Origin: Fusarium oxysporum f. sp. lycopersici 4287
Taxonomy: Eukaryota; Ascomycota; Sordariomycetes; Hypocreales; Nectriaceae
Length of the DNA stretch: 64,000 bases
Reading direction: 5' to 3'
Assembly: GCF_000149955.1 (NCBI RefSeq)
Contig: NC_030995.1
Coordinates: 2,555,548-2,619,547, forward strand
In this document: positions 23,128 to 35,313 of the stretch, piece by piece
Layout of the letters: each line of letters opens with the position of its first letter
Numbering within the stretch: position 1 is the stretch's first letter
Notes under the pieces: model-generated
The model's database searches: none
What the model was told of the DNA's origin: nothing
What the model saw: the letters and a program-made list of their open reading frames with translations, nothing else
Position numbers and translations under genes: made by a program

Positions 23128-24498
23128 TTACAGCAATGCTCTACCCAACTCCACCTTATCCAAGCTCTCACAGCGCTCAACTAACCCAATTAAGCCCCTG
23201 TGCACGCTAACATCTAGATCTGTACCCAAAAAACAAGCCATGTCTACAATCCAACCATTGAAGTCCCGAATCTCAGTCTTCCTTCCAGCCTCTATATCCT
23301 GTAGCATAGAGCTACGATGTTCAAATATCTTGAGACCAAATGCATAAAGCTTTGACTTCAAGATTGGCTGTGAGAACCTCTCTATCAACTTCTTTCGGAC
23401 CTTGGAATCGCTTTGCTGCAGATTGCAGTCCGGCCCATGTCGTAGAATTTGTTCAGCGTAGGAAGTGATAACGCTGCGGCTCGTATCGTGGTCAATAAGA
23501 CCTTGGATAACAGCACTTGTTTGCCAGAGGAGCTTATCGATCACCCGTGTCAAAGGATCATCCGAGTCATAGGATGTAAACAATTCCCCCGTCTTGCAGC
23601 GCAGTAGAGCCGTGAGTGGATTGATTGCCGCATTCATGACCAACTTCTCCAGCTGAAGGAGCCAAATCTCCCCGGAGGACACCTGCTTCGTGTTCACAAG
23701 CGGTGTTGTGGCAATATGCCGGATAAAGAAGTCATCCAATGGCTGCTCCCACGGCGATTTGGGATCAGATGTCCAGAACACAGGCCCGATGTATGCGTCA
23801 GCCGGAGCCGCATGGACGCTCAGGAAAGGACCTGCCGATGCAACCCCATGACTCACGACACATGCGGAGAATGTTGGAGGATCACCGCTCGGGTATCGAT
23901 GAGAGATGTATAAAGGGCCGTGGGGAGGCCAGAGTTTGCAGACTCCGTTCTGAGCAAAAACGATAGAGCTGCATCTCCCAAGGTAGCGACGAATGCGATC
24001 TGCTTCTGCGAGTCCAGCTTCTGCCTTTGTGGAGATGAAGATGTTGTGAAGTTTCTTTCCGCCTGCGACTTCTTTCACAGGACCGTAGTGAGGTCTTGTT
24101 TCGGTCCACCACTCAACGGTGAAGCGTTTGTTGAGGAAGAGTTTGCCGCTGGTTAGGTCTGCGAGCCCGACGCCTTCACACGACGCCCACTGCGATAGCA
24201 GTTCCTTTCGATGAACGACTAGGGTGATGGGGAGTGCCTTGGGATGGCGAGCCATGTGAGTTGCGTACAATCGGCCAACGTTGCCAGGGCCGATGATATA
24301 GATGCGCTCATCAGATTCTGTTGAAGGATCGACACAGACATCGTTGTCGTACTCTTCATCACTGTTGGAACTTCCCATGTCAATGCCTTCATCAAGCTTT
24401 GGCTGGATGTTGGCGGGAGACCAGGCGAATAGCTTTGGGGGCGGCCTTGTGTCGGCTAGGAGGGCCTTCAACCAGCTAGGGTGTTCTTGGGAAGCCAT
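23128..24498 (-). CDS. BEA2: 2-ketoisovalerate reductase-like enzyme (ApbA/PanE family)
   Basis: Single-exon gene of 456 residues in the ketopantoate reductase (ApbA/PanE) fold. A Rossmann motif GPGNVGRLYA (residues about 70-79) follows an acidic N-terminal extension. A Lys-containing KLVMNAAINPLTALL segment near residue 285-300 corresponds to the conserved catalytic Lys/Asn region of the C-terminal domain. Enzymes of this type beside a beauvericin/enniatin synthetase (KivR, BEA2) reduce 2-ketoisovalerate to D-2-hydroxyisovalerate with NADPH, the hydroxy acid loaded by the first adenylation domain. The gene is divergent from the NRPS with 1.09 kb between starts. Cytosolic; no signal peptide. 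ATG at 24498 (MASQEH) is the first Met of the frame. Confidence 0.88.
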   Translation of the reverse strand: MASQEHPSWLKALLADTRPPPKLFAWSPANIQPKLDEGIDMGSSNSDEEYDNDVCVDPSTESDERIYIIGPGNVGRLYATHMARHPKALPITLVVHRKELLSQWASCEGVGLADLTSGKLFLNKRFTVEWWTETRPHYGPVKEVAGGKKLHNIFISTKAEAGLAEADRIRRYLGRCSSIVFAQNGVCKLWPPHGPLYISHRYPSGDPPTFSACVVSHGVASAGPFLSVHAAPADAYIGPVFWTSDPKSPWEQPLDDFFIRHIATTPLVNTKQVSSGEIWLLQLEKLVMNAAINPLTALLRCKTGELFTSYDSDDPLTRVIDKLLWQTSAVIQGLIDHDTSRSVITSYAEQILRHGPDCNLQQSDSKVRKKLIERFSQPILKSKLYAFGLKIFEHRSSMLQDIEAGRKTEIRDFNGWIVDMACFLGTDLDVSVHRGLIGLVERCESLDKVELGRALL

Positions 24499-25587
24499 GG
24501 TGCTTGCAAATGGTCATGCCTTTTCAGAACAAGTTGGAGAGATTGAGTGCTGGTAAAGGACTTGATGTGTAAGTGTGTGTTTTGTTTACGGCTTTAATGT
24601 GTGATAGAGGTAGTGAAACGAGGAGACAGGAGGGCATTTGCTATACAGGGTGACATAAAGGGTAATGCAAAGATATCTGGAATTATTTTAGACTACTATT
24701 ACTATTTTTGTAAATTCATTTGTAACTAATTAGTAATATTTTAATACTGTAAATAGTAAATAGCATCTTGGCCCTTTACTAGCCTACCTTATAACAAGGC
24801 ATCACCCTCAACTGCTAAGTAAACTACTAAATTCGGCAATTGACCACCACCGGCAATTGACCGGCTCGCATAGATTTGTAAACCGCGTACTACCGAGACA
24901 CGGGACGATTTAGTATGCAGATTATAATGTCAGACTGATTGGCCTGTCTCTCTCCCGCCCCCTCCCGCGGGCTGTAGGATTCAGCCGAGAGTAAGCCCTA
25001 CTTATGCAGGTCAGCGCCACAAACACCCATTATCACTCCCTGCAGAATAACCCGTGGTAGCCAATCAGTGCACTCACCCAATTGCAGGATCAGGATCTGC
25101 CAGAATCTGAATCATATGAAGGATCAGCAGGTCAGCTGAAAATAGCATTGCAGTAAACTTGCAGGCTGTGATGCCGTCGAGAAATGACAGCGAGTAACAT
25201 CGTGCGAGGCTGGATGAGACAGAATACGCCTCGCAGGATCTTTTGATGAGACCTCATGATGGAAGCATCCAGAGCCTTAGACATTGGATGATCATCCTGG
25301 GAACTTTGGGATGCCGATGTGCCTCTTTGATAAGGAGCACGTAATGTTGGCTCAGATATGGTGCCAACACGAGAATTGCTGCATGGTGCGCTGCATTCCT
25401 GCAGTTGAGGTATATACAGAAAAGGTTGACAGCCAGCAGGATTGGTTTACCCAGAGATACTGCAGCATTCTATCCTATCAGCTTGTACAAGCTGTGACTT
25501 TGGTGGGAGACTCTTATTGCCTACTCAAACCCCCATGTTACTCAGTCGGACAATCCTTCAATTTCAAACACTTCTCTTACATTCAAC
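24499..25587. promoter_or_regulatory. Divergent promoter between ketoisovalerate reductase and NRPS
   Basis: Shared 1,089-bp region. 24680-24770 is AT-rich; an exact 12-bp direct repeat lies at 24834-24862; the part 24950-24975 is C-rich; and a TATATA element at 25411-25416 lies about 170 bp before the NRPS start. The layout fits coordinate control of precursor supply and synthetase. Confidence 0.6.
24834..24862. repeat. 12-bp direct repeat CGGCAATTGACC x2
   Basis: Identical copies at 24834-24845 and 24851-24862, start to start 17 bp, each opening with CGG; a further CGG follows at 24862-24864. CGG triplets are typical half-sites of Zn2Cys6 regulators such as the one at 37799. Regulatory role is inferred. 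Confidence 0.5.
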
Positions 25588-28500
25588 ATGACATCACTCA
25601 ACACCAAGAGTGGCTCTACACAACCAGTCATGCCTTTGTTGCTGCCCAGTGACGATGCTAGTCACACCGACACTCTTGTCGAGGAAGTCACTCGTTCTTT
25701 CGGTCTAGGCCGAGATAGAATCGAGAATATCCTCCCCAGCACGGCGTTCCAACAGGATGTCATTGACTGCGCTGGTAGTAACAACCAACGCTCCATTGGC
25801 CATGTTGCCTATGAGATCAGCAATGATATTGATATCTCAAACTTGGCTGCTGCTTGGAAAGATACCATCAACCGAACTCCTGCCCTGAGAACATGCGCGT
25901 TTACTTCCTCGAGCGGAGATTCGTATCAGGTTGTCTTGAGAGACAGCTTTGTCTTCTCATGGATGTTTTGTACATCTGTTGATCAGAAAGATGCCGTTGT
26001 GCAGGATGAAGCAGCAGCTGCGGCCTCTGGGCCTCGTTGCAACAGATTTGTTCTTCTTGAAGACCCTATTGGAAAGAAGAAGCTCCTCGTCTGGACTTTC
26101 AGCCATGCCCTAGTCGATAGCACCTTTCAAGAGCTGATTCTTGGAAGAGTTCTGAAGGCTTACAAGCATGGGCATGATGAACTCTCCAACAGGCCCTACA
26201 CGCCTGAGTCTTCGGATCCTGAGGATGATGGTCTGTCGTTGACTCCTACTGATGGGTCGAAGACTCCTGAAACTGGCGGTATTCATCCTGCGACTCAGTT
26301 CTGGGAGGACTACTTGAGTGATCTGAATGCGTCAGCGTTTCCGCACTTGACTTCTCCCTTGGCTGTTCCCTGTCCCAACGCAAGGGCAGAGCAGCATATC
26401 TGTTTCACAGCCTCGGCTCAGTCGACCTGGCCCAGTATAGCTGTCTGCCGAACTGCGCTTGCGATTCTCTTGTCACGCTACACGCACTCGCCCGAGGCGT
26501 TGTTCGGCGTAGTGACAGAGCAACAGCAGCTGCTGGCAAATGGCCCAACACGGACTGTTGTCCCTTTCCGCGTACACTGCACTTTTGATCAGTCTCTGTC
26601 AGAGATCATCAGCGCAGTCAATGCCAACGGTGATGCCACCCACCAGTTTGCAGATGTCGGTCTTCGCAACATCGCTTCCACTGGGGATGATGGCTCTGCT
26701 GCTTGCGGATTCCAAACCGTTCTGCTCGTCACTGATGGTGAAACTGGGCAGGCCTCTTCTTGTGAGCTTCACCAGAAGACTGGAGAGTCTGAGCTATTCA
26801 TGCCCTGCACCAATCGCGCTCTGTTACTCCACTGTCAAATGATCCGTGATGGGGTATCAATCGTTGCCAGATATGACAGGAGCTTCATCGACTCCCAGCA
26901 AATAGCTCGCCTCCTGCGACAACTAGGTCATTTGATCCAGCGCCTACGAGACTCGCCAGATAAGCTACCATCTGCGGGCGAAGTCAACATTTTAACACCA
27001 GAGGATCAAGCTGAGATCCAGAGCTGGAACTCACACCCCATCCCTTCACAGAACACCCTCATCCACAAAGAGATGCTCAAAACAGCTTCTCTCTCTCCCA
27101 GCAAAGCTGCGGTTTGCGCTTGGGACGGAGAATGGACTTACTCCGAGCTCGACAACATCACCTCCCGCCTAGCTGCGCTCATCAAGTTCAGCACCCAAGA
27201 CCAAGAGAATGCGATACTCCCGATTTACTTTGAGAAGTCAAAATGGGTCGTCGCTTCAATGCTAGCCGTCATGAAAGCTGGCCATGCTTTTACGCTCATT
27301 GATCCGAATGATCCGCCTGCTAGAGTAGCGCAGGTCGTTGGGCAGACGGGCGCGACAGTGGCGCTTACTTCCAAGCTTTACAGTGGCAAAGTGCGAGGCA
27401 TTATCGAGCGATGTATTGTTGTTGATGATGAGCTTGTCCAATCGCTCATTTGCACTTGCGCCTTTGCTTCGGATCTTGTTCTTGCCACGGTTACTCCAGA
27501 GGACCTGGCCTATGTTATCTTCACATCTGGCAGCACGGGCGATCCCAAGGGCATCATGATCGAGCATCGAGCCTTTTCTTCTTGTGCCCTCAAATTCGGG
27601 TCTGCACTCGGTATCAACAGCGACACGCGCGCTCTTCAGTTTGGATCTCATGCATTTGGCGCGTGTCTTCTTGAGATTATGACGACTCTGATCCACGGCG
27701 GCTGCGTATGTATTCCCTCTGATGACGATCGCATGAACAATGTTCCTGCTTTCATCAACAGGACCAATGTCAATTGGATGATGGCGACACCATCTTACAT
27801 GGGCACGTTTCAGCCTGAAGATGTCCCTGGACTGCAGACTTTGGTGCTAGTTGGCGAGCAGATGTCACCCTCTGTCAACGCCATCTGGGCTCCTCGCGTT
27901 CAACTCTTAGATGGCTACGGCCAGAGCGAGAGTTCTTCCATCTGTTTCGTCGGCAACATTAGTTCATCAGGGGCTGACCCAAACAACATCGGCCGCTCAG
28001 TTGGCGCGCACTCTTGGATCATCGATCCCAGCGATCCCAACCGTCTAGTCCCCATTGGCGCGATTGGTGAGCTCGTTATTGAGAGTCCAGGCATTGCGCG
28101 CGACTACATCATTCCTCCACCAACAGAGAAGTCGCCCTTCTTCTCAACAGTTCCAGCATGGTACCCTTCCAAACAGCTACCCAACGGGTTAAGGTTCTAC
28201 AGAACTGGTGATCTTGCGCGTTATGCATCCGATGGCACTGTCGTTTGTCTCGGTCGCATGGACTCGCAGGTCAAGATCAGAGGACAGCGCGTTGAGCTTG
28301 GTGCAGTCGAGACTCATCTCCGACAGCAATTACCTGACGACATGTCAATTGTTGTTGAAGCTGTCAAGACATCGGACTCGCCTACGATCACTGTTCTCGT
28401 CGCATTCTTGATAGTCTCTAAGGGAACCGAGGCCGCAGGAGATGCCACCATCCTAGATCTGGCTGCTACCAAGGACATGAGTGCGAAACTGGAGCAGGTG

Positions 28501-31500
28501 CTCCCCCGTCATTCCATCCCATCGTGCTACATCAGCATGCAACATATTCCTCGCACCGCCACTGGCAAGGTCGACAGACGAAAGCTTCGCTCTATCGGTC
28601 GCGACATCTTGGCCCAGCAGCTCCAAGGAACCAGCTCCCGACCATCTCAATTGAGCTCTCCAACAACAAGCAGCCGATCCAAGCTGGAGGAGGTATGGTG
28701 CCAATGCCTGGGTCTCGAATCTGGCGCTGCCAACATTGGGTCAACCTTCTTTGAGCTGGGCGGCCACTCCATCACTGCCATCAAGATGGTCAACATGGCT
28801 CGGTCAGCAGGTATAGAGCTCAAGGTCTCTGACATCTATCAGAACCCTACTCTCGCTGGCCTTGAGGCTATTGTCAACGGTAGCGCTGTGCCATATACCC
28901 TCATCCCAACGACGACTCGCGACGGACCTGTTGAGCAGTCTTACTCTCAAGGTCGACTCTGGTTCCTGGATCAGCTTGAGGTCGGCGCTCTATGGTATCT
29001 TATTCCCTACGCTGTTCGCATGCGAGGATTGGTAGACATTGATGCACTGAGTCGTGCTTTGATGGCCTTGGAGCAGCGCCACGAGACCCTGCGCACTACC
29101 TTTGAGGACCACGACGGCGCGGGTGTACAGGTTATTCACCAGACTCTCTCCAAGGAACTGAGAGTCGTCGATGCGATAGACGGCGACTACCTTCGACTGC
29201 TGGAACAAGAGCAGACCACTCCATTCGACCTCACTTCCGAGGCAGGCTGGAGAGCACTTCTTATCCGCCTGAGCGACACCGACTACGTCCTCTCCATCGT
29301 CATGCACCACATTATCTCCGATGGCTGGTCAATTGACGTTCTCCGGCACGACCTCAGCCAACTCTATGCCGCAGCTCTTCAAGGCCGCGATCCCATTTCA
29401 GCCATAAACCCTCTCCCCATCCAGTACAGCGACTTTGCCATGTGGCAGAAGCAGGAGGCTCAAGCGCTCGAACACGAGAAGCAACTTGACTACTGGAAGA
29501 AACAACTTGCTGATTGTTCACCGGCCAAATTACCCACCGACTTCCCTCGTCCGGCTCTTCTATCCGGTGAAGCAGGAGTCGTGCCAGTGTCTATCGACGG
29601 GCAACTGTACCAGAACCTGCGAGAGTTCTGCAACGAGAATAACACTACTTCATTCGCCGTGCTGTTGGCTGCTTTCCGCGCAGCGCACTATCGTCTCACT
29701 GGCGTTGACGACGCTGTCATCGGCACGCCCATCGCCAATCGAAATCGCTGGGAGTTGGAGAGCATCATCGGTTTCTTCGTCAACACACAGTGCATGCGCA
29801 TCACCGTCGATGACGAAGAAACCTTTGGCTCCTTAGTCCGTCAAGTCCGAGCTACTACCACCGCTGCATTCGAGAACGAAGACGTCCCCTTTGAGCGCGT
29901 CGTGTCAACAATGCTACCCGGCTCAAGAGATCTTTCGCGAACACCGCTTGCGCAGCTCATCTTTGCAGTTCACTCGCAGAAGGATCTTGGAAGGTTTGAG
30001 CTCCAAGGTCTTGAGTCGGAGGCTGTTGCTAGCAAGGCGTATACTCGGTTCGACATTGAGTTCCATCTATTTCAGGAGGCAGATGGACTCAAGGGTAGTT
30101 GTAACTTTGCGACGGATCTTTTCAAGCCTGAGACTGTTGAGAACGTGGTCAGCGTGTTTTTCCAGATTCTGCGCAATGGCCTTGAGAAGCCTCAGGTTCC
30201 TATATCGGTTCTTCCTCTTACTGATGGGATTGAGGAGCTACGGCGCTTGGATTTACTCAGGATCAAGAAGGTTCAGTATCCACGCGATGCAAGCTTGGTC
30301 GACATCTTCCGCACACAAGTCGCTGCGTACCCAGACTCTCTCGCCGTTGTGGACTCTTCGTCTCGACTTACTTATGCGGAGCTGGACCGTCAGTCTGACC
30401 TGCTTTCTACATGGCTTCGTCGACGAGGTATGCCAGCTGAGACTTTAGTCGGAGTACTTGCACCACGATCATGCGAAGCGATTGTCGCGATTATCGGTAT
30501 CCTCAAGGCGAACCTGGCGTATCTCCCGTTTGACGTCAAGTCTCCCTCGGCCCGCCTGAACGACATCCTGTCTGGCCTACCAGGGCCTACGATAGTGCTT
30601 CTGGGCTCAGATGTCCCTGTTCCCGAGCTGGAGGTACCTGACTTGGAGTTTGTCCGTGTCGCTGATGCCGTGGAGTATTGCGACTCAAACGGCCTCAATG
30701 GTCATGCCCATATCGACGCATCGAACCCTACTGCGACAAGTCTCGCATACGTCCTCTTCACCTCCGGCTCCACTGGCCGGCCCAAGGGCGTCATGGTCGA
30801 GCATCGCGTCATCGTCCGTCTCATGAAAAGTAACATCATTCCCGACTTCCCAACCCAACCGCGCTCGGCTCACATGTTCAACATCGCCTTTGATGGCGCT
30901 ACCTACGAGATCTTCTTCACCCTCCTCAACGGCGGAAAATTGGTCTGCATTGACTACATGACTACTCTCGACGTCAAAGCACTTCAAGAAGTGTTTATCA
31001 AGGAACAGATCAACGCTGCATGCATGGCACCTGCGTTGCTGAAGCTGTATCTCACTGATGCGCGCGATGCTTTGAGGGGTCTTGACTTCCTCATGGCTGC
31101 TGGAGATCGGTTTGATGGACAAGATGCGATCGAGGCGCAGAGTCTTGTTCGGGGGCAGTGCTACAATGGGTATGGACCGACGGAGAATGGTATCATGAGT
31201 ACGAGGTATCCTATCGCACCTGGTGACTCGTTCATCAATGGTGTTCCGATCGGGCGAGCTGTCAATAACTCTGGAGCTTACGTCACCGACCTGAACCAGA
31301 AGCTTGTTGGTGTCGGCGTCATGGGAGAACTCGTCGTCACTGGCGATGGTCTTGCGCGAGGTTATTTTGACCCAGCTCTCAACAAGAACCGCTTCATTTA
31401 CATCGAAGTTGATGGCCAGCGAGTGAGAGCATACCGCACAGGCGATCGCGTGCGGTACCGAGTAGGTGACGGCCTCATCGAGTTCTTCGGTCGCATGGAC

Positions 31501-34500
31501 ACGCAGTTCAAGATCCGCGGCAACCGTATTGAGTCAGCTGAGGTGGAAGCTGCTATGCTCAGTCACGCCTCTGTCCGCGATGCTGCTGTCGTCGTGCAGA
31601 AGGACGATGGTGAGAAGGCAGACTTGGTTGGCTTCGTCGTCATCGATCTCGATCATTCTATGGAGGGTGACGCGAACGATAACCAGGTTGAGGGCTGGCA
31701 TGATCATTTTGAGACTGAGATGTATGCCGACATTGGGGACATTGATCCTTCTACTATTGGAAAGGACTTCAAGGGCTGGACGTCTATGTATGACGGGAGC
31801 GAGATTGACAAGGCGGAGATGCAGGAGTGGCTTGATGATACTATCGAGACGCTCCGTGATGGTCAGGCTCCAGGTCATGTCCTTGAGGTGGGAACTGGTA
31901 GTGGCATGATCCTTTTCAACCTCGGCGACGGACTTCAAAGCTATAGGGGTCTTGAGCCATCCAAGTCAGCCGCCGCGTTTACCAACAGCGTTATCAAGTC
32001 CGTCCCATCTCTGGCCGGCAAGGCCGAGGTCCATGTCGGTACAGCGCAAGACATCAGCCAATTGAGTGATCTTCACCCAGAGCTTGTGGTGATCAACTCA
32101 GTCGCTCAGTACTTCCCTTCACCAGAGTACCTGGCTCAAGTAGCGGATACCTTGGTTCATCTCCCCGGCGTGAAGCGCCTGTTCTTCGGCGACATGCGAA
32201 CTAACGCTACCAACAAGCACTTCCTCGCTGCCAGAGCTGTCAGGACATTAGGTGACAATGCGGCCAAGAACTCTGTTAGGCAGAAGATGGCTAAGTTGGA
32301 GGAACGCGAGGAGGAATTGCTTGTCGAGCCAGCTTTCTTCACGACACTACAAGACCGCTTCCCTGATCTAGTTCATCATGTTGAGATTCTTCCGAAGAAC
32401 ATGCATGCTACGAATGAGCTTAGCGCGTACCGATATGCAGCTGTCGTGCACATACGTGATGGCGACTCAGTGCCTGTGCATACAATTGAGAAGGGCACTT
32501 GGGTCGACTTTGGCGCATCACGAATGGATCGCAATTCTCTCTTGCACTTCCTGCGACGCTCGAAGAGTTCCGAGGCCGTGGCTATCAGCAACATTCCCTT
32601 CGCCAAGACCGACTTTGAGCGACAGATCTTTGAGTCCCTCGAGGCAGAAGAAGAGTCCAAACTCGATGGTACCGCTTGGATCTCAGCAATCCGCTCTGTT
32701 GCTGAGAGTCGTGCATCTCTCTCTGTTCCTGACCTTTACCAACTTGCTCAAGAGTCTGGATTTCGCTTGGAAGTCAGCGCAGCGCGTCAGTGGTCTCAGA
32801 GCGGTGCCCTTGATGCTGTCTTCCACCACTTCCCATTGCCTTCGGACACTCGCCGCACGCTGATCAAGTTCCCGACTGACAACCATCTTCGAAGCTCAGC
32901 TACTCTCGCCAATCGTCCGCTACAAGGATTACAGAGACGTCGGGCCGCGCTACAAGTTCGAGAGCGACTGCAGTCCCTGCTTCCATCGTACATGATCCCC
33001 TCCAGCATCGTGGTGAGGGATCAATTGCCTCTCAATCCCAATGGCAAGGTCGACAGGAAGGAACTTGCACGCCAGGCTCGAATTGTACCCAAGCACCAGA
33101 CCGCGCCGCCTGCACAAGTGGTCCCTATTAGTGACATCGAGGCCATACTTTGCGACGAGGCGACTGCGACTTTCGGGATGAAGGTTGAGATTTCTGATGA
33201 CTTCTTCAAACTGGGTGGGCATTCTCTCTTAGCCACGAAGCTCATCTCACGAGTTGAGCAGCGCTTCAATGTCCGCGTCACTGTCAAAGATGTCTTCGAC
33301 AATCCCGTCTTTGCTCACCTAGCAGTCGTCATTCGCGAAGGCCTTGCTTCACGCACCACATCGACCAATAGTCAAGACAAACAAGGCTGGTCTGCCCGTG
33401 TCGCTCCTCGCACCGAGACTGAGATCATCTTGTGTGACGAGGCTTCCAAGCTTCTTGGCATTGAAGTCGGCATTACTGATAACTTCTTTGATCTCGGTGG
33501 ACACTCGATGATGGCGACAAAGCTGGCCATGAGACTTGGTCGTCGGCTGGATACTACGATAGTGGTCAAGGATATTTTCGACTACCCGGTTTTGTTCCAG
33601 CTTTCCAAGAAGCTCGAGTCAGCTGGTACAGAGACTGGCGATGAAGAGGTACAGGTCGACGATTACAGCCCATTCGAACTTCTTTCGCACGAGGATCCAC
33701 AAGATTTCGTCCAGCGAGAGATTTGCTCACAGCTCAGCATCTCATTGGATTCAATCCAAGACACCTACCAGTCCACCCAAATGCAAAAGTCCTTCCTCTT
33801 CAGTCCTGGAACCGGTTCCCCACGACCTCTTACGCCTTTCTACATTGACTTCCCCGTCGACTCAGACCCTCCTACTCTTGTCAATGCTTGTCACTCTCTG
33901 GTTCAGCACATCGACATGTTCAGAACAGTCTTTGTACTAGCTTCAGACCAGCTCTACCAAGTGGTTCTGAAGCATCTCGACGTGCCAATCGAGACGATTG
34001 TCACCAACCAAAACGTCAACACTGCTACCAACGATTTCCTGGATGAGCATGCGCAGGATCCCATTCGTCTTGGAGAGTCGTTGATACGGATCGCTATTCT
34101 CAAGCAGTCATCTTCAGTGCGAGTACTACTGCGACTATCGCACGCTTTGTATGATGGTTTGAGCTTGGAGCCAATCGTGCGCAACCTTCACATCCTCTTC
34201 AACGGCATGTCGCTTCTTCCACCGACGCAGTTCAGGCGGTACATGGAGTACACTGCCAACAGTCAAGAGAAGGGTTTTGAGTTCTGGCGTGACGTGATCA
34301 AAGATTCTCCCATGACCGTCTTGAGCGATACGAGCAACGTGGCTTGTCGTCGGGAGGTGGCACCTTCGAAGGCATTGCACTTGTCAAAGGTTGTCAGCGT
34401 TCCAAGCCAAGCTATTCGAAGCAGTATCGCTACGCAGGCGACAGTGTTTAACTCTGCCTGTGCGTTGGTCCTATCCAAGGAATCTGGGTCTAGCGACGTT

Positions 34501-35130
34501 GTCTTCGGTCGCATTGTCTCAGGTCGTCAAGGATTACCTGTCAATTGCCAGGACATCATCGGCCCTTGCACCAATGCCGTACCCGTTCGCGCACATATAG
34601 GCACAGGCGATAATCATCACCAGATGCTCCGCGACATGCAAGACCAATACCTGCGAAGCTTGCCTTTCGAGACACTTGGATTCGAGGAGATCAAGCGCAA
34701 TTGCACAGACTGGTCAGAGGCCACTGCAAATTTCGCATGCTGTGTTACATACCATAACTTTNNNNNNNNNNNNNNNNNNNNNNNNNNNNNNNNNNNNNNN
34801 NNNNNNNNNNNNNNNNNNNNNNNNNNNNNNNNNNNNNNNNNNNNNNNNNNNNNNNNNNNNNNNNNNNNNNNNNNNNNNNNNNNNNNNNNNNNNNNNNNNN
34901 NNNNNNNNNNNNNNNNNNNNNNNNNNNNNNNNNNNNNNNNNNNNNNNNNNNNNNNNNNNNNNNNNNNNNNNNNNNNNNNNNNNNNNNNNNNNNNNNNNNN
35001 NNNNNNNNNNNNNNNNNNNNNNNNNNNNNNNNNNNNNNNNNNNNNNNNNNNNNNNNNNNNNNNNNNNNNNNNNAACGTGTCCCAGTGGATGGGGAAGTGG
35101 AGGGTGCTATACGGAGATGTAGACCAATAA
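25588..35130 (+). CDS. BEA1: Cyclodepsipeptide synthetase (beauvericin/enniatin type NRPS)
   Basis: Single open frame of 3,180 residues including 104 undetermined codons. Domain order C1-A1-T1-C2-A2(MT)-T2a-T2b-C3. C1 has a degenerate SHALVDS (about 170). A1 core [11 protein letters not shown] about 640, with [10 protein letters not shown] about 990. T1 [10 protein letters not shown] about 1055. C2 has a full HHIISDG (about 1240). A2 [11 protein letters not shown] about 1720 and YGPTENG about 1860. An N-methyltransferase with LEVGTGSG about 2100 is inserted before the A10 motif NPNGKVDRK (about 2481). T2a [10 protein letters not shown] and T2b [10 protein letters not shown] about 2540 and 2633. 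C3 SHALYDG about 2851. Length and order match enniatin/beauvericin synthetases, which join D-hydroxyisovalerate and an N-methyl-L-amino acid, extend iteratively on twin carriers and cyclise with C3. Phe (beauvericin) versus Val/Ile/Leu (enniatin) specificity was not decided. The product is a mycotoxin. C3 is interrupted by N. Confidence 0.92.
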   Translation: MTSLNTKSGSTQPVMPLLLPSDDASHTDTLVEEVTRSFGLGRDRIENILPSTAFQQDVIDCAGSNNQRSIGHVAYEISNDIDISNLAAAWKDTINRTPALRTCAFTSSSGDSYQVVLRDSFVFSWMFCTSVDQKDAVVQDEAAAAASGPRCNRFVLLEDPIGKKKLLVWTFSHALVDSTFQELILGRVLKAYKHGHDELSNRPYTPESSDPEDDGLSLTPTDGSKTPETGGIHPATQFWEDYLSDLNASAFPHLTSPLAVPCPNARAEQHICFTASAQSTWPSIAVCRTALAILLSRYTHSPEALFGVVTEQQQLLANGPTRTVVPFRVHCTFDQSLSEIISAVNANGDATHQFADVGLRNIASTGDDGSAACGFQTVLLVTDGETGQASSCELHQKTGESELFMPCTNRALLLHCQMIRDGVSIVARYDRSFIDSQQIARLLRQLGHLIQRLRDSPDKLPSAGEVNILTPEDQAEIQSWNSHPIPSQNTLIHKEMLKTASLSPSKAAVCAWDGEWTYSELDNITSRLAALIKFSTQDQENAILPIYFEKSKWVVASMLAVMKAGHAFTLIDPNDPPARVAQVVGQTGATVALTSKLYSGKVRGIIERCIVVDDELVQSLICTCAFASDLVLATVTPEDLAYVIFTSGSTGDPKGIMIEHRAFSSCALKFGSALGINSDTRALQFGSHAFGACLLEIMTTLIHGGCVCIPSDDDRMNNVPAFINRTNVNWMMATPSYMGTFQPEDVPGLQTLVLVGEQMSPSVNAIWAPRVQLLDGYGQSESSSICFVGNISSSGADPNNIGRSVGAHSWIIDPSDPNRLVPIGAIGELVIESPGIARDYIIPPPTEKSPFFSTVPAWYPSKQLPNGLRFYRTGDLARYASDGTVVCLGRMDSQVKIRGQRVELGAVETHLRQQLPDDMSIVVEAVKTSDSPTITVLVAFLIVSKGTEAAGDATILDLAATKDMSAKLEQVLPRHSIPSCYISMQHIPRTATGKVDRRKLRSIGRDILAQQLQGTSSRPSQLSSPTTSSRSKLEEVWCQCLGLESGAANIGSTFFELGGHSITAIKMVNMARSAGIELKVSDIYQNPTLAGLEAIVNGSAVPYTLIPTTTRDGPVEQSYSQGRLWFLDQLEVGALWYLIPYAVRMRGLVDIDALSRALMALEQRHETLRTTFEDHDGAGVQVIHQTLSKELRVVDAIDGDYLRLLEQEQTTPFDLTSEAGWRALLIRLSDTDYVLSIVMHHIISDGWSIDVLRHDLSQLYAAALQGRDPISAINPLPIQYSDFAMWQKQEAQALEHEKQLDYWKKQLADCSPAKLPTDFPRPALLSGEAGVVPVSIDGQLYQNLREFCNENNTTSFAVLLAAFRAAHYRLTGVDDAVIGTPIANRNRWELESIIGFFVNTQCMRITVDDEETFGSLVRQVRATTTAAFENEDVPFERVVSTMLPGSRDLSRTPLAQLIFAVHSQKDLGRFELQGLESEAVASKAYTRFDIEFHLFQEADGLKGSCNFATDLFKPETVENVVSVFFQILRNGLEKPQVPISVLPLTDGIEELRRLDLLRIKKVQYPRDASLVDIFRTQVAAYPDSLAVVDSSSRLTYAELDRQSDLLSTWLRRRGMPAETLVGVLAPRSCEAIVAIIGILKANLAYLPFDVKSPSARLNDILSGLPGPTIVLLGSDVPVPELEVPDLEFVRVADAVEYCDSNGLNGHAHIDASNPTATSLAYVLFTSGSTGRPKGVMVEHRVIVRLMKSNIIPDFPTQPRSAHMFNIAFDGATYEIFFTLLNGGKLVCIDYMTTLDVKALQEVFIKEQINAACMAPALLKLYLTDARDALRGLDFLMAAGDRFDGQDAIEAQSLVRGQCYNGYGPTENGIMSTRYPIAPGDSFINGVPIGRAVNNSGAYVTDLNQKLVGVGVMGELVVTGDGLARGYFDPALNKNRFIYIEVDGQRVRAYRTGDRVRYRVGDGLIEFFGRMDTQFKIRGNRIESAEVEAAMLSHASVRDAAVVVQKDDGEKADLVGFVVIDLDHSMEGDANDNQVEGWHDHFETEMYADIGDIDPSTIGKDFKGWTSMYDGSEIDKAEMQEWLDDTIETLRDGQAPGHVLEVGTGSGMILFNLGDGLQSYRGLEPSKSAAAFTNSVIKSVPSLAGKAEVHVGTAQDISQLSDLHPELVVINSVAQYFPSPEYLAQVADTLVHLPGVKRLFFGDMRTNATNKHFLAARAVRTLGDNAAKNSVRQKMAKLEEREEELLVEPAFFTTLQDRFPDLVHHVEILPKNMHATNELSAYRYAAVVHIRDGDSVPVHTIEKGTWVDFGASRMDRNSLLHFLRRSKSSEAVAISNIPFAKTDFERQIFESLEAEEESKLDGTAWISAIRSVAESRASLSVPDLYQLAQESGFRLEVSAARQWSQSGALDAVFHHFPLPSDTRRTLIKFPTDNHLRSSATLANRPLQGLQRRRAALQVRERLQSLLPSYMIPSSIVVRDQLPLNPNGKVDRKELARQARIVPKHQTAPPAQVVPISDIEAILCDEATATFGMKVEISDDFFKLGGHSLLATKLISRVEQRFNVRVTVKDVFDNPVFAHLAVVIREGLASRTTSTNSQDKQGWSARVAPRTETEIILCDEASKLLGIEVGITDNFFDLGGHSMMATKLAMRLGRRLDTTIVVKDIFDYPVLFQLSKKLESAGTETGDEEVQVDDYSPFELLSHEDPQDFVQREICSQLSISLDSIQDTYQSTQMQKSFLFSPGTGSPRPLTPFYIDFPVDSDPPTLVNACHSLVQHIDMFRTVFVLASDQLYQVVLKHLDVPIETIVTNQNVNTATNDFLDEHAQDPIRLGESLIRIAILKQSSSVRVLLRLSHALYDGLSLEPIVRNLHILFNGMSLLPPTQFRRYMEYTANSQEKGFEFWRDVIKDSPMTVLSDTSNVACRREVAPSKALHLSKVVSVPSQAIRSSIATQATVFNSACALVLSKESGSSDVVFGRIVSGRQGLPVNCQDIIGPCTNAVPVRAHIGTGDNHHQMLRDMQDQYLRSLPFETLGFEEIKRNCTDWSEATANFACCVTYHNFXXXXXXXXXXXXXXXXXXXXXXXXXXXXXXXXXXXXXXXXXXXXXXXXXXXXXXXXXXXXXXXXXXXXXXXXXXXXXXXXXXXXXXXXXXXXXXXXXXXXXXXXNVSQWMGKWRVLYGDVDQ
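34762..35073. other. Assembly gap (312 N) in the terminal condensation domain
   Basis: 312 N, divisible by three. The flanking frames agree and a stop follows at 35128-35130, so gene continuity is plausible but the missing part of C3 cannot be judged. Confidence 0.9.
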
Positions 35131-35313
35131 TGCTGAAGACTAGCGATGTTATTTCCTATGTAATGTAATTTATTCTACTGTTAATTCTAGATGATCAATG
35201 GCTTAAGTCTATCTACGATTACTCTTTCTCACCAGCCATTCATCATCGATGTAGTCATCGCTATCATGCCAGTTGCCTTCTAAAGTGATGAGTCTTTCCC
35301 ATCAGCTACAAAG

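Noticed and set aside
6577..24804. A 16-bp string (TTATAACAAGGCATCA) found near 6580 and near 24790
   Set aside because: About one such match is expected by chance in a window of this size, and the flanks are unrelated.
25284..25652. ORF upstream of and overlapping the NRPS start
   Set aside because: Lies in the promoter and leader, has no domain resemblance and overlaps the real start in another frame.
27262..33302. Many antisense and alternative-frame ORFs over the NRPS
   Set aside because: Shadow frames of a long biased coding sequence; none has its own domain pattern.
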